32,044 bases of DNA from Acidilobaceae archaeon (GCA_027057815.1 JALURD010000110.1:1-32044); one strand, 5' to 3'; positions 5,884 through 14,057 are shown, counted from the first letter of the stretch. Notes: generated from the letters alone by a model not told the origin. Translations and numbers: made by a program.

Positions 5884-8745
5884 TTGCTTAAGCTAGCGTT
5901 TAGGAATAGAGCAGCCCTGATCGCATTCATAGTTGCTGTATTATCGTCGTTTCTAGTCGCGGGTTCTGCAGCTGTAGCCTTTGGGCCGATATTTGAGAAT
6001 CTTATAGAGAAAGCACTCGCAGTTTACTGGCACTCCATAGCAAGTGGAGGATATACCGAGAGCATGTTTATACACTCAACCGCTGGCAGTAGTGGCTACG
6101 AATCCGTGGCTTTAGCCTTCAATGAGAGCCTAGACAACATGCTTACCGACATATCCACAGTTTTAGGGGCTCTCAAGGAGCGCGACTCATGTGTTGGCGG
6201 CTATGCAGCGCTTGGCCACTTAAACGTGCAAGTCGATAGCTTATCCATGCATGTACTCATCTACCAGGGATCCCCTAAAGGCGAGGCTGTCTACTATTAC
6301 CTTGCTAGGATCCCGGACAATGTTAACTTGAGCCTTGGCCTTGACGCTAAGCCCATTAATGGACTTGACGATTTACCAGACTACCTCTCTAAGGCTATTA
6401 CTGCATCTGCGTCCATGGGCATAGCCCAGGAGGTCGCTTTAGAACTCTCTCCTGAAGCTAGCTTCGTCGAGCCTCAGGTAATCATAATATTGGACGGTTT
6501 AAGCGAGGATAAAGTCAAGGGCATCGTAGCAAGTTTAGCAGAGATAATCGGAGGCATTAATGGTTCCTCCGCTAGCGATGTTTACATATCTTCAGGTTAT
6601 GCCGTGCTACTCCACTACAAGGATGAATGCATCCTTAAGTGGATAGGTGAGGGGAGCATTCAGAAGCATTTAATGACGAGTATGGTACTGCCTAACAGTG
6701 ACACTCTCTTCTTCAACGCAAACCCTGAGCTTACTTCTAACCAGGCGTTAGACGCCTTCAGGGTTCTATCAACAGTCGTCTTCATCACCTTCCTCGCTGG
6801 TTTACTAGTAATTGTACCTGTGACGTCTCAGATGGCAGTTGCAAGCGAGGCTAGATCGGCTGCGCTAGCCCGACTTAGAGGCGCCTCGCCTAGAAGCCAG
6901 TCGATCCCCGTGTTGGCCGCCAGCCTCGTATACTCATCGCTTGGAGTGACTGCTGGCGTAGCCGGAACTCTTGGCCTTGTGTGGGCTGGTCTCTCGCGGG
7001 ACGCGGCTAAGGCCATCCTCTACGGCCTGGAGGGCTGGAGTACGCTGGCGTCGCTAGTGGTAGCTGGCGCTGCATCCGGATTGATAGCGTGGAGGCCGTG
7101 GTCCAGGGTAGTGACGTCCATGGATCCACTAGAGACCGCCCGAGACCCATCTAAGATCTTGCCTAAGCCGGGATCCCCCGGCAGGCTTACTTGGCTGCTG
7201 GCAGGGATAGCAGCTTACCACGCGGCCAGGGTTATTGTGGGATGGAGTGCCTTGGAGTATCTGGGAGGCCACGGGCCCCCTCCGGGCTTCCTAGGAGTTC
7301 TCCTAGGAGTTCTAGCTATGATTGAAGTAGTGTCAACACCATTTGCACCGGTAATTGCTGCATATGCAGCTGCGAAGATACTGCCCAGGTACTTCGAGAG
7401 AATGCTCTCCATACTATACTCCATCCTTGACAGGATCAACTTGAGCGTCGCGACACGAGGGGTTGCAAGGCTCTCCATACCCCTCTTTGCTGGGCTAAGC
7501 GGCATACTAGTCTTCGCCTTTGCCATGGCCGGAGCGGCTGGTAGCCTCGAAGCAGGCGTTGAAGGCCTACTTAGTCAGTCTCTAGACTTATCATTAGGGG
7601 CCGACAACGTCCAAATCTACGCAGTCTATAATGTGAGCCTCGACGACGCAGCCAAGCTGGCAGGCACAATACAAGACTCATGTGGAACCAACTGTCTCGT
7701 GGCGCTCTCTATCCCGGCTTATTTATCTGTAGGAGTACAGGCCTCCGAGGCGCCTCTCCCCTCCAAAGAGGGTGGAACCCCTACACTTGTAGTCGTGCAT
7801 ACAAGTGGATACTCTGGGCCCGCAAGCATTCTGGCTTATCCAGACCCCTCACTTGCACTAGAAGTGCTTCACTTTAAGTACGTCCGAAACGATGTTATGG
7901 GCGACCCACATTCAGCAATTAACGATATAGAGAAGGGCCTCGCGATACTTTCTGATATTGGGGTAGGAGTTCAGAAAACTCTTGTGGATAGAGAGGCTAC
8001 TATTCTACTAGAAAGCAGTAGTGAGGCCAGGTTCACGGTTAAGATAGCAGATATCTGGAGGCCATGGCCGGGCCATGCAGTGTTTAGTCGACAACCCATA
8101 GTAATTGTTAGTTTAGACAGGCTTAGAGACTCTATCTACAACGACATTATGCTGGAAAGCGTCTTGATAATAATCTATTCCGACTCGGGCTTAACGGGGA
8201 TCCCTGAAGGCTTACCGGTTAGGTTGTTAACGTCCATTGATAAGGATAGAGTTGTAACGTCTGAAGAGTATCAGGACCTCCTTGACCTAATGAAAATCTC
8301 TACGGGCGCCAGAAGCATGTCTATAGCTGCTATAACAGTCCTCGCCCTGGCGATTGTAGCGTCTTTGGTTGCTTCAGGACTAGCTAGCATAGTGCTCGAG
8401 TCAGCCCTAGCTCCACTAAGGCTTAGAGGACTTGCATTCTCTAAGGCGCTTCTGGCAACACTGCTCCCCTTAGCTTTACTCGTACTCGTCGCAGCCGCTG
8501 TTGGATTACCCGCAGGGGTGGCAACGGGTAGACTGTATCTCTTACCGCTTACATCAACGACTCCACCTAACACCGTTGATGTGAGCGGTATAACTATAGT
8601 AATGGCTGCTAGCCCGCCGTTAGGCCTTACCGGAGCATCCATAATTGCGTATTTGACTACAGCGTTGGCGCCCATTGCTTTTCTATTGTTAATACTATCC
8701 AGGCTCCTCCGGGGCCCTGCTTCCAAGTGGGCTAGAGGTGCGTAA
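5884..8745 (+). CDS. FtsX/MacB-type ABC transporter permease
   Basis: A 953-residue membrane protein. It has one N-terminal membrane helix (about residues 12-33 of this start), a large outside-facing domain (about 40-285) with several cysteines, then a helical block with the typical FtsX sequence VASEARSAALARLRGASPRSQ (about 316-336). A central set of helices (about 437-555), a second soluble domain (about 555-805) and a final helix block (about 812-940) follow. Such permeases, with their ATPase, move lipoproteins or peptides or transmit force rather than import solutes; the substrate here is unknown. A GTG at 5875 is in frame but lies within GAGGTG (5872-5877), the likely ribosome-binding site, so I prefer the TTG at 5884. 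The stop overlaps the ATPase start. Confidence 0.88.
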   Translation: MLKLAFRNRAALIAFIVAVLSSFLVAGSAAVAFGPIFENLIEKALAVYWHSIASGGYTESMFIHSTAGSSGYESVALAFNESLDNMLTDISTVLGALKERDSCVGGYAALGHLNVQVDSLSMHVLIYQGSPKGEAVYYYLARIPDNVNLSLGLDAKPINGLDDLPDYLSKAITASASMGIAQEVALELSPEASFVEPQVIIILDGLSEDKVKGIVASLAEIIGGINGSSASDVYISSGYAVLLHYKDECILKWIGEGSIQKHLMTSMVLPNSDTLFFNANPELTSNQALDAFRVLSTVVFITFLAGLLVIVPVTSQMAVASEARSAALARLRGASPRSQSIPVLAASLVYSSLGVTAGVAGTLGLVWAGLSRDAAKAILYGLEGWSTLASLVVAGAASGLIAWRPWSRVVTSMDPLETARDPSKILPKPGSPGRLTWLLAGIAAYHAARVIVGWSALEYLGGHGPPPGFLGVLLGVLAMIEVVSTPFAPVIAAYAAAKILPRYFERMLSILYSILDRINLSVATRGVARLSIPLFAGLSGILVFAFAMAGAAGSLEAGVEGLLSQSLDLSLGADNVQIYAVYNVSLDDAAKLAGTIQDSCGTNCLVALSIPAYLSVGVQASEAPLPSKEGGTPTLVVVHTSGYSGPASILAYPDPSLALEVLHFKYVRNDVMGDPHSAINDIEKGLAILSDIGVGVQKTLVDREATILLESSSEARFTVKIADIWRPWPGHAVFSRQPIVIVSLDRLRDSIYNDIMLESVLIIIYSDSGLTGIPEGLPVRLLTSIDKDRVVTSEEYQDLLDLMKISTGARSMSIAAITVLALAIVASLVASGLASIVLESALAPLRLRGLAFSKALLATLLPLALLVLVAAAVGLPAGVATGRLYLLPLTSTTPPNTVDVSGITIVMAASPPLGLTGASIIAYLTTALAPIAFLLLILSRLLRGPASKWARGA
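7290..7313 (+). repeat. 12-bp perfect tandem repeat inside the permease gene
   Basis: CCTAGGAGTTCT occurs twice in a row and keeps the frame, giving a repeated Leu-Gly-Val-Leu in a membrane helix. Probably a local duplication. Confidence 0.8.
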
Positions 8746-9659
8746 TGGTGACTCGTGGGGTCGTGGTTAGGGGCGTGAACTTGATAAAGGTTTACAGGAA
8801 GGGCCACTTAGAAGTGCAAGCCCTAAGAGGTGTCACGGTAGAATTCGAGCCTGGAACAATAACAGCGGTGATGGGCCCTAGCGGCTCTGGTAAGACGACT
8901 CTTCTGAACCTCCTTGGAGGTATAGACAAACCCACAGGAGGCATGGTATTCCACGGAGACAAGAGAATAGACGTCATGGAAGGCGAGGATCTCGACAGGT
9001 ATAGACTCCTCAATGTAGGCTTCGTCTTCCAAGTCTTCAACCTTATACCGACGCTATCAGCGCTGGAAAATGTGGAGCTACCAATGGCTCTTGCGGGGAA
9101 GCCTAAACAGGAGCGCCGCGCGAAAGCTCTAGAACTACTCGAGCTTGTGGGACTGAAAGGTAGGGAGGACCATAGGCCGGGAGAGCTCAGCGGGGGAGAG
9201 CAGCAGAGGCTAGCCATAGCAATAGCCCTAGCCAACGATCCCCCGATAATATTCGCCGATGAGCCAACCGCTGAGCTGGACTATGACAACGCCAAGGTAG
9301 TAATCGACTTGCTCGTGAGGCTAGCCCATGAGGAAAATAGAACTGTTGTAGTAACTACGCACGACCCTAGAGTCGCCATTAGGACCGATAAGATCATCAG
9401 GCTCGAGGACGGCGTATTAAAGGGCGTTTACGCTCCAACGCAGCTCGAGGAGACGTTGCAGCCTACAAGGCACGGAAGCCTATCAGGCCTCGCAGAGGTA
9501 ATACGGGCCAGAATAGCTAGGATAAACGAGGAAATTGAAATACTCGAAGCGAGAGTCCGTGAGGGCAAGCTCTCGCTTAAAGAGGCAGTAGAGAGGTACA
9601 TAAAGCTCAAAAAGGCGAGGGATGCCCTCGAAGACCTTTTAGCGTCTATAGGCGGGTAA
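8745..9659 (+). CDS. ABC transporter ATPase (LolD/MacB type) with C-terminal helical tail
   Basis: The ATP-binding partner of the preceding permease. Walker A GPSGSGKT is at 44-51, the Q-loop glutamine at 96, the signature LSGGEQQR at 148-155, Walker B IIFADEP at 168-174 and the switch histidine at 206 in VVTTHD. The nucleotide-binding domain ends near residue 225. A tail of about 70 residues follows, rich in Glu, Arg and Leu with heptad-like spacing (INEEIEILEARVREGKLSLKEA), probably a coiled coil; ordinary LolD-type ATPases stop earlier. The ATG overlaps the permease stop (TAATG), showing translational coupling, and the two should form one complex. Confidence 0.93.
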   Translation: MVTRGVVVRGVNLIKVYRKGHLEVQALRGVTVEFEPGTITAVMGPSGSGKTTLLNLLGGIDKPTGGMVFHGDKRIDVMEGEDLDRYRLLNVGFVFQVFNLIPTLSALENVELPMALAGKPKQERRAKALELLELVGLKGREDHRPGELSGGEQQRLAIAIALANDPPIIFADEPTAELDYDNAKVVIDLLVRLAHEENRTVVVTTHDPRVAIRTDKIIRLEDGVLKGVYAPTQLEETLQPTRHGSLSGLAEVIRARIARINEEIEILEARVREGKLSLKEAVERYIKLKKARDALEDLLASIGG

Positions 9660-9723
9660 CTCCGCCACTCTGGTACTGAGGCCGGTTAACCTATTATTAA
9701 CAGTATATTCAGAACTGGATACC

Positions 9724-9733
9724 CATTTAAAAT
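9724..9733 (+). promoter_or_regulatory. TATA-like box before the seven-helix membrane protein gene
   Basis: ATTTAAAAT lies about 45-50 nt before the TTG at 9776, predicting a leader of about 20 nt that contains GGGGAAG. Confidence 0.45.
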
Positions 9734-9775
9734 CCACTTATTGACGTTTCCCACGCAGAGTAGGGGAAGCAGGCC

Positions 9776-10495
9776 TTGAGGCCAGAGGTCATATTCCCGT
9801 ACGCGACGGGCGCCTACCTCTTACTTGCCTCGCTCGTGGCATTCATACTTTATAAGAGAAGCGGCTTCAAGCCGATGCTAATTTTCTTCATAGGCATACT
9901 AGCGGTTGCAATCGAGAGCTTCCTGGATGGCTACGAAGCCTCGAGGCTCTACGCGCTGGCTGGAGGCGAGTGGGACGCTCTAGAGCAGTCTGCTCCAGGG
10001 AGCCTTAGAAGCATGCTACTCCTCGATGCGGTTAGAGGCGTATTCATACTGATCTGGGCTGCTGCTGAGGTACTGTTCACTGCAGAGCTAATAGGGACTG
10101 AGAAGAAGCTTTGGAAATTGTATGCTCCAGCCGCTATTATAGTAGTCGGCTCTGTACTGACTTTCCTCATAAACTTCTCAGGCATAGAGCCCTTGAGTAA
10201 AAGGATCTTAATCAGCAGTGCTGTTAGGGTAGTCCCCATACTGATCCCCGTCCCCTTAATCGCCGGCACCTTGATACTTGCCAAACTCTGGAGGCCAACC
10301 GGGTCGAGGAGTCTTCTATTGATAGGCATGGGTTTCATAATACATGGGGCGACTCTCCCCTTCTACACTCCCGCCAAAGCCGCGGGCACGCTCCTGCTCG
10401 GCCTATGGTACGCCTTCGGCGGGCTGATACCCGTCACAGCGCTCCTGCTCGGCCTATACTTGGCTGTTAAGGAGGCTCAGGCTGCTCAAGGGTAG
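9776..10495 (+). CDS. Polytopic membrane protein of unknown function (about 7 helices)
   Basis: A 239-residue hydrophobic protein with about seven predicted membrane helices: roughly residues 9-26, 32-50, 83-105, 115-133, 144-170, 178-195 and 205-232. Charged residues are confined mainly to loops such as the first inside loop KRSGFK. I do not recognise the family; the seven-helix layout recalls sensor membrane domains, but no enzymatic domain is attached. The TTG start at 9776 has GGGGAAG 9 nt upstream. It precedes an eight-cysteine protein by 11 nt, so the two are probably co-transcribed. The C-terminal third contains an 18-bp in-frame direct repeat. Confidence 0.8.
   Translation: MRPEVIFPYATGAYLLLASLVAFILYKRSGFKPMLIFFIGILAVAIESFLDGYEASRLYALAGGEWDALEQSAPGSLRSMLLLDAVRGVFILIWAAAEVLFTAELIGTEKKLWKLYAPAAIIVVGSVLTFLINFSGIEPLSKRILISSAVRVVPILIPVPLIAGTLILAKLWRPTGSRSLLLIGMGFIIHGATLPFYTPAKAAGTLLLGLWYAFGGLIPVTALLLGLYLAVKEAQAAQG
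10389..10457 (+). repeat. 18-bp direct repeat in frame, two copies 51 nt apart
   Basis: CGCTCCTGCTCGGCCTAT is found exactly at 10389-10406 and 10440-10457. The 51-nt period is 17 codons, so both copies read Leu-Leu-Leu-Gly-Leu within the last two membrane helices. Confidence 0.85.
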
Positions 10496-10506
10496 GATGG
10501 TGAGCC

Positions 10507-10863
10507 ATGCCTTGCCCATACGCTGAAAGGAAGGGAACACTGGTTGTATGCAAGGTTAGAGGAACCCCCGTTAACCCTCTAGCATATCCCTGCCTAGGCG
10601 AGAAATACCCCAACTGCCCCATATATGCTAGAGCAGCCAAAGAAGCTCCAGCGGCTGAGGCTAGAGAAGCCAAGCAAATAGCGACTGCAGGCGAAGCGGC
10701 CGCTATGCCTGCACCTGTCAGCCGAAGGGGATTACTGGGCCTAACGCAGTCAGGCGATAAGCCAAGCGAGTGCGGTCAGTGTGTTTTCTACTCCAAGACC
10801 AGAAGATGGTGCTTCATTCTAGGCGCCACAGTCGGTAACCCGGCTACACCGCCGTGCGGCTAG
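10507..10863 (+). CDS. Eight-cysteine protein with two related Cys modules
   Basis: A 118-residue protein of unknown family. Cysteines are at 3, 15, 29 and 37, then 89, 92, 102 and 117, with an Ala/Glu-rich linker of about 45 residues between the groups. The halves align: Cys15-x3-Gly-x3-Asn-Pro-x3-Pro-Cys29 against Cys102-x3-Gly-x4-Asn-Pro-x3-Pro-Cys117, each preceded by another cysteine 9-11 residues earlier. This suggests internal duplication of a four-cysteine metal site (zinc or iron-sulfur; sequence alone cannot say). It starts 11 nt after the membrane protein gene and faces MoaD-like and AOR genes. Its stop overlaps that of the MoaD-like gene in CTAG. A role with AOR is a guess from position only. 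Confidence 0.8.
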   Translation: MPCPYAERKGTLVVCKVRGTPVNPLAYPCLGEKYPNCPIYARAAKEAPAAEAREAKQIATAGEAAAMPAPVSRRGLLGLTQSGDKPSECGQCVFYSKTRRWCFILGATVGNPATPPCG

Positions 10864-11132
10864 ATAAGACCGCCTGAAATATGCGGCATTACCGCAATTA
10901 CATCCCCCGGCTTTACTTTATCGTCGAGCTTAGCTGGTTTTCCATTGATCAAGTAGATTAATTCCTCTGGATCAATGCCGTCAGGTATTTTCACTATATC
11001 CCTTAATGCCCGGGGCCCATCTACTTCTACTTCGACCTGCCTCCCATAAATGTCGGATAAGTAACCTAGGTACTTCACAGTAACCTTCCCGGACTGCGAT
11101 CTCACACTGCGCACCCTTCCTAGTCTATGCAT
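10860..11132 (-). CDS. MoaD/ThiS-like ubiquitin-fold protein with Gly-Gly-Leu-Ile end
   Basis: A beta-grasp protein of about 90 residues. It shows the KVTVKYLGYLSDIYG opening strand pair, LIYLINGKPAKLDDKVKPGD and the closing VIAVMPHISGG characteristic of MoaD and related sulfur carriers. MoaD carries sulfur as a thiocarboxylate on a free terminal Gly-Gly for molybdo- or tungstopterin synthesis. Here two residues, Leu-Ile, follow the Gly-Gly, so the tail would need trimming or the protein does not carry sulfur in that way. MoaD homologues commonly sit beside AOR genes, and an AOR gene is divergent here. The ATG at 11132 is preferred; a TTG at 11156 is possible and would fit a leaderless message. 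Confidence 0.85.
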   Translation of the reverse strand: MHRLGRVRSVRSQSGKVTVKYLGYLSDIYGRQVEVEVDGPRALRDIVKIPDGIDPEELIYLINGKPAKLDDKVKPGDVIAVMPHISGGLI

Positions 11133-11163
11133 TCCGGGCGGTTTAATCCGTGTCAAGGACTAG

Positions 11164-11194
11164 GCCTTTAACCCGCCTTATTTACCGGGGAGGA
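11164..11194. promoter_or_regulatory. Divergent promoter region between MoaD-like and AOR genes
   Basis: Two AT-rich boxes, CTTTAAC (11166-11172) and CTTATTTACC (11177-11186), are usable on either strand. For AOR the second box would give a message beginning near its ATG at 11208. The purine run GGGGAGGA (11187-11194) lies 13 nt before that ATG and could be a distant ribosome-binding site. Confidence 0.35.
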
Positions 11195-11207
11195 CTTCTC
11201 TGATAAC

Positions 11208-13070
11208 ATGGTGAAACCAGCCTTGCCCAAGGGCTGGAGCGGCCGGATCCTCTGGGTGGACCTAGGGAAGGGCAGTGAGGGCGCCGAGGCTAAAATTATA
11301 GAATACCCCGGCGAATGGGCTCGCCAGTTCCTAGGCGGAAGGGGACTTGCTGCAAGGATCCTCTGGGAGTACTTGGAGCCGCGCATCGACCCGCTGTCCC
11401 CCGGGAACCTACTCATACTCGCCATAGGCCCACTGACAGGATTGCCCGTGCCCAGCAGCGGCAAGATGGTAGTCGCAGCCAAGAGCCCACTCACCGGAGG
11501 CTATGGAGACGGTAACATAGGCACATTAGCATCTGTCGAGATGAAGAAGTCAAGGCTTGACGCAATAGTCTTCAGAGGGAGGGCTCCGAAGCCTAGTATC
11601 GCGGTGATAGAGAAGGGTAAGTTTAGGCTCGAGCCAGCTGACGACCTTTGGGGCCTTGACACATGGGAGACCGAAAAGAAGCTCAGGGAGAAGTATGGCA
11701 GGTACGCGGGCATAGTGGAGATCGGTCCTGCTGGAGAGAATCAGGTTAAGTACGCTACAATAATCAGCCAGGAGGGCAGGAGCGGCGGAAGGCCCGGCAT
11801 CGGCGCGGTTATGGGCTCTAAGAACCTTAAAGCAGTCGTGATTCTCGGTGAAGAGATGCCTGAGCTGCACGACCCCAAGGAGCTTAGGAAGCTTGGCGGG
11901 AAAGCGTACTTGGATGTACGCAAGTCTAAGGGCTACGACTTCTGGATGCGTCAGGGAACCATGATGACTATTGACTGGGCCCAAGAGAATAGCGTCTTGC
12001 CGACATTCAACTTCAGAGAGGGAGTCTTCGACGGCTACAAAGAGATTGACGGTTACAAGATGGAAGAGCTAAAGGTGAACCAGAGGGGTTGCCCGAACTG
12101 TAACATGATATGCGGCAACGTCGTTAAGGATGCGGAGAGTGACCCAAGCGAGTTGGACTACGAGAACGTAGCTATGCTTGGAAGCAACATTGGCTTGGCT
12201 GACCTCTCCAAGGTGAGCGTGCTCAACAAGATAGCCGATAAGCTTGGAGTGGACACTATAAGCCTCGGGAGCGTGCTCGCTTTTGCAGCCGAGGCAAGCG
12301 AGAAGGGCCTGATAGATGAGAAAGTTGAATGGGGCGATTACGAGAAGTTCAAGGAGTTAATTTACGATATAGTATATAAAAGGACAAGCCTTGGCTCACT
12401 CCTGGCAGAGGGAGTAGCCCGCGCATCTGAAAATCTGGGAGGAGACGCCAAAGACTGGGCCATGCACGTCAAGGGTCTCGAGATAAGCGCGTATGACTGC
12501 CACGCAGCCCCAGCCATGGCTTTGGCATACGCCACTAGCCCTATAGGGGCACATCACAAAGACGCATGGGTAATCAGCTGGGAGGTGGCGACGGACAGGT
12601 TCGCCTACACCAAGGAGAAAGCCATGAAGGTTATAGAGCTCCAGAGAATTCGAGGAGGCCTCTTCGAGAGCTTCGCAACATGCAGGCTACCCTGGGTGGA
12701 GCTGGGCCTAAGCCTAGAGTATTACCCGCAGTTCCTCTACTACGCCACCGGAGTCAAGTACACGTGGGACGACCTCTACGAAGTAGCTGACAGGATATAC
12801 ACGCTAATCAGAGCGTTCTGGATCAGAGAGAAGGGAGGATGGAGCAGAGATATGGATACACCACCTGCAAGGTGGTTCAAGGAGCCGCTCAGAAAAGGCC
12901 CACTTGCAGGCGCCAAACTCGACTACGAGAAATACAATGTCCTACTCGACTATTACTACGAACTGAGGGGCTGGGATAACAGAGGAGTCCCGAGAAAGTC
13001 CACACTCAGAAAACTAGGGCTAGACTTTGTAATACCGGAACTAGAAAAGATAGTGAAACTAGAGGATTAG
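11208..13070 (+). CDS. aor: Tungsten-containing aldehyde:ferredoxin oxidoreductase family protein
   Basis: A 620-residue AOR-family enzyme, which oxidises aldehydes to carboxylic acids and passes electrons to ferredoxin through a tungsten bis-pterin and one 4Fe-4S cluster. Cluster ligands are plain: Cys295-x2-Cys298-x3-Cys302 in RGCPNCNMICG and Cys492 in ATCRLPW, in the spacing known for the Pyrococcus enzyme. Other family segments are FLGGRGLAARILWEYL, GPLTGLPVPSSGKMVVAAKSP, EIGPAGENQVKYA and GRSGGRPGIGAVMGSKNLKAV. Length is normal. The subgroup (AOR, FOR, GAPOR or another) and substrate cannot be settled by eye. It is divergent from a MoaD-like gene, which fits pterin cofactor supply. It ends 40 nt from the convergent tfb stop. 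Confidence 0.95.
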   Translation: MVKPALPKGWSGRILWVDLGKGSEGAEAKIIEYPGEWARQFLGGRGLAARILWEYLEPRIDPLSPGNLLILAIGPLTGLPVPSSGKMVVAAKSPLTGGYGDGNIGTLASVEMKKSRLDAIVFRGRAPKPSIAVIEKGKFRLEPADDLWGLDTWETEKKLREKYGRYAGIVEIGPAGENQVKYATIISQEGRSGGRPGIGAVMGSKNLKAVVILGEEMPELHDPKELRKLGGKAYLDVRKSKGYDFWMRQGTMMTIDWAQENSVLPTFNFREGVFDGYKEIDGYKMEELKVNQRGCPNCNMICGNVVKDAESDPSELDYENVAMLGSNIGLADLSKVSVLNKIADKLGVDTISLGSVLAFAAEASEKGLIDEKVEWGDYEKFKELIYDIVYKRTSLGSLLAEGVARASENLGGDAKDWAMHVKGLEISAYDCHAAPAMALAYATSPIGAHHKDAWVISWEVATDRFAYTKEKAMKVIELQRIRGGLFESFATCRLPWVELGLSLEYYPQFLYYATGVKYTWDDLYEVADRIYTLIRAFWIREKGGWSRDMDTPPARWFKEPLRKGPLAGAKLDYEKYNVLLDYYYELRGWDNRGVPRKSTLRKLGLDFVIPELEKIVKLED

Positions 13071-13110
13071 AAGGAGAGCCACGTCAATCCAAGTGATAGG
13101 AGTTACTCTA

Positions 13111-14037
13111 TTACTCTATATCTATACCTTCTTTCTTTAATATCTTCATTATCTCCTTATACCTATTCCTAACAGTAACCTCCGTCACTCCAGCAACGTT
13201 TGCCACTTCCTTCTGCGTCTTCTTATACCCTTTCTTCTGAGCCGCCATGTACACTGCTGCTGCGGCCAGGCCGCTAGGATCCTTACCAGCTGTGAGGCCG
13301 TACTTCTTGGCTATCTCTATGATCCTCATGGCTCCGGCCTGGACGTCCTCAGGGAGGCCTAGTGCGGAGGCTATCCTCGAGACGTACAGCTCAGGCTTAA
13401 TGACGGGTATCTTCAAGTTCAAGTCGCGCGCTAAAAGCCTGAAGCACCTACCGATCTCTCTCTTCGGATCTGCATCACGGACATCTACAACTTTAGCAAC
13501 ATCCTCCAGCGTGCATGGATGATTATGTATCCTGCACGCAGCAAAGATCGCTGCGGCGGCCATTACGCTGATGCTACGTCCTCTTGTAAGGCCGCGGGCT
13601 GCTGCCTCCCTGTATATCCTGGCTGCCTCGTCTTCTACATAATCCGGTAGTCCGAGGCTAGCGGCTATCTCCTTGATCTTGCTGAGTGCCTGGTTAATGT
13701 TCCTGTCTATACTAGTCACTCCAGCCCCAGCGAATCCCATTCCACCAGTGCGTATGAGCCTGGTAACCTTGTGAGGTAGCCTGGTACCATATCTACGTGT
13801 TAGGACGGAGTCGACACCGTAGTTCGGGTCAGAGATGCTGAGTGGGGCTCCTACCCTCGTCCTCCTCTGCTTTTCCTCAGGAGTATAGGCTCTCCACTCT
13901 GCATCCTCCGATATAACACTCTCCTCTATAACGTAGCCGTACTTCTTACAGATCTTAACTCCCCGATGAGGATCGTACACTATCTCCTCTGGAGGGCAGG
14001 GTGGGAGACCCTCCTGACCTTCCTCAAACATGCCCAT
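13111..14037 (-). CDS. tfb: Transcription factor B (TFB) with a two-cysteine ribbon
   Basis: Archaeal TFB, which binds the TBP-DNA complex at BRE/TATA and recruits RNA polymerase. The 308-residue protein has an N-terminal ribbon, the B-reader/linker segment EWRAYTPEEKQRRTRVGAP, and two cyclin folds; the second ends in a recognition helix region TEVTVRNRYKEIMK. The ribbon is altered: the usual Cys-x2-Cys pairs read Cys-Pro-Pro-Glu and Cys-Lys-Lys-Tyr, leaving two of four ligands. From memory, Sulfolobus TFB1 has a similar change, so this may be a crenarchaeal trait. The ATG at 14037 lies behind GGGGGGT; a TTG at 14049 lies within that site and an ATG at 14031 is also possible. A perfect dyad sits upstream. 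Confidence 0.93.
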   Translation of the reverse strand: MGMFEEGQEGLPPCPPEEIVYDPHRGVKICKKYGYVIEESVISEDAEWRAYTPEEKQRRTRVGAPLSISDPNYGVDSVLTRRYGTRLPHKVTRLIRTGGMGFAGAGVTSIDRNINQALSKIKEIAASLGLPDYVEDEAARIYREAAARGLTRGRSISVMAAAAIFAACRIHNHPCTLEDVAKVVDVRDADPKREIGRCFRLLARDLNLKIPVIKPELYVSRIASALGLPEDVQAGAMRIIEIAKKYGLTAGKDPSGLAAAAVYMAAQKKGYKKTQKEVANVAGVTEVTVRNRYKEIMKILKKEGIDIE

Positions 14038-14048
14038 TGAACCCCCCA

Positions 14049-14057
14049 ATATATTAA
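14049..14057 (-). promoter_or_regulatory. Probable tfb TATA box
   Basis: On the minus strand this reads TTAATATATT-like sequence just 12-20 nt before the candidate ATGs, implying a leaderless or nearly leaderless message. A second candidate box, CTAATAAG (14088-14095), lies beyond the dyad and would place the start site inside it. Confidence 0.4.

Noticed and set aside
6828..7526. Open frames on the minus strand within the ABC permease
   Set aside because: They mirror the strongly biased coding frame and show no protein-like motifs.
13071..13110. A gene or RNA between AOR and tfb
   Set aside because: Only 40 nt of convergent spacer with no structure beyond short AT-rich sequence.
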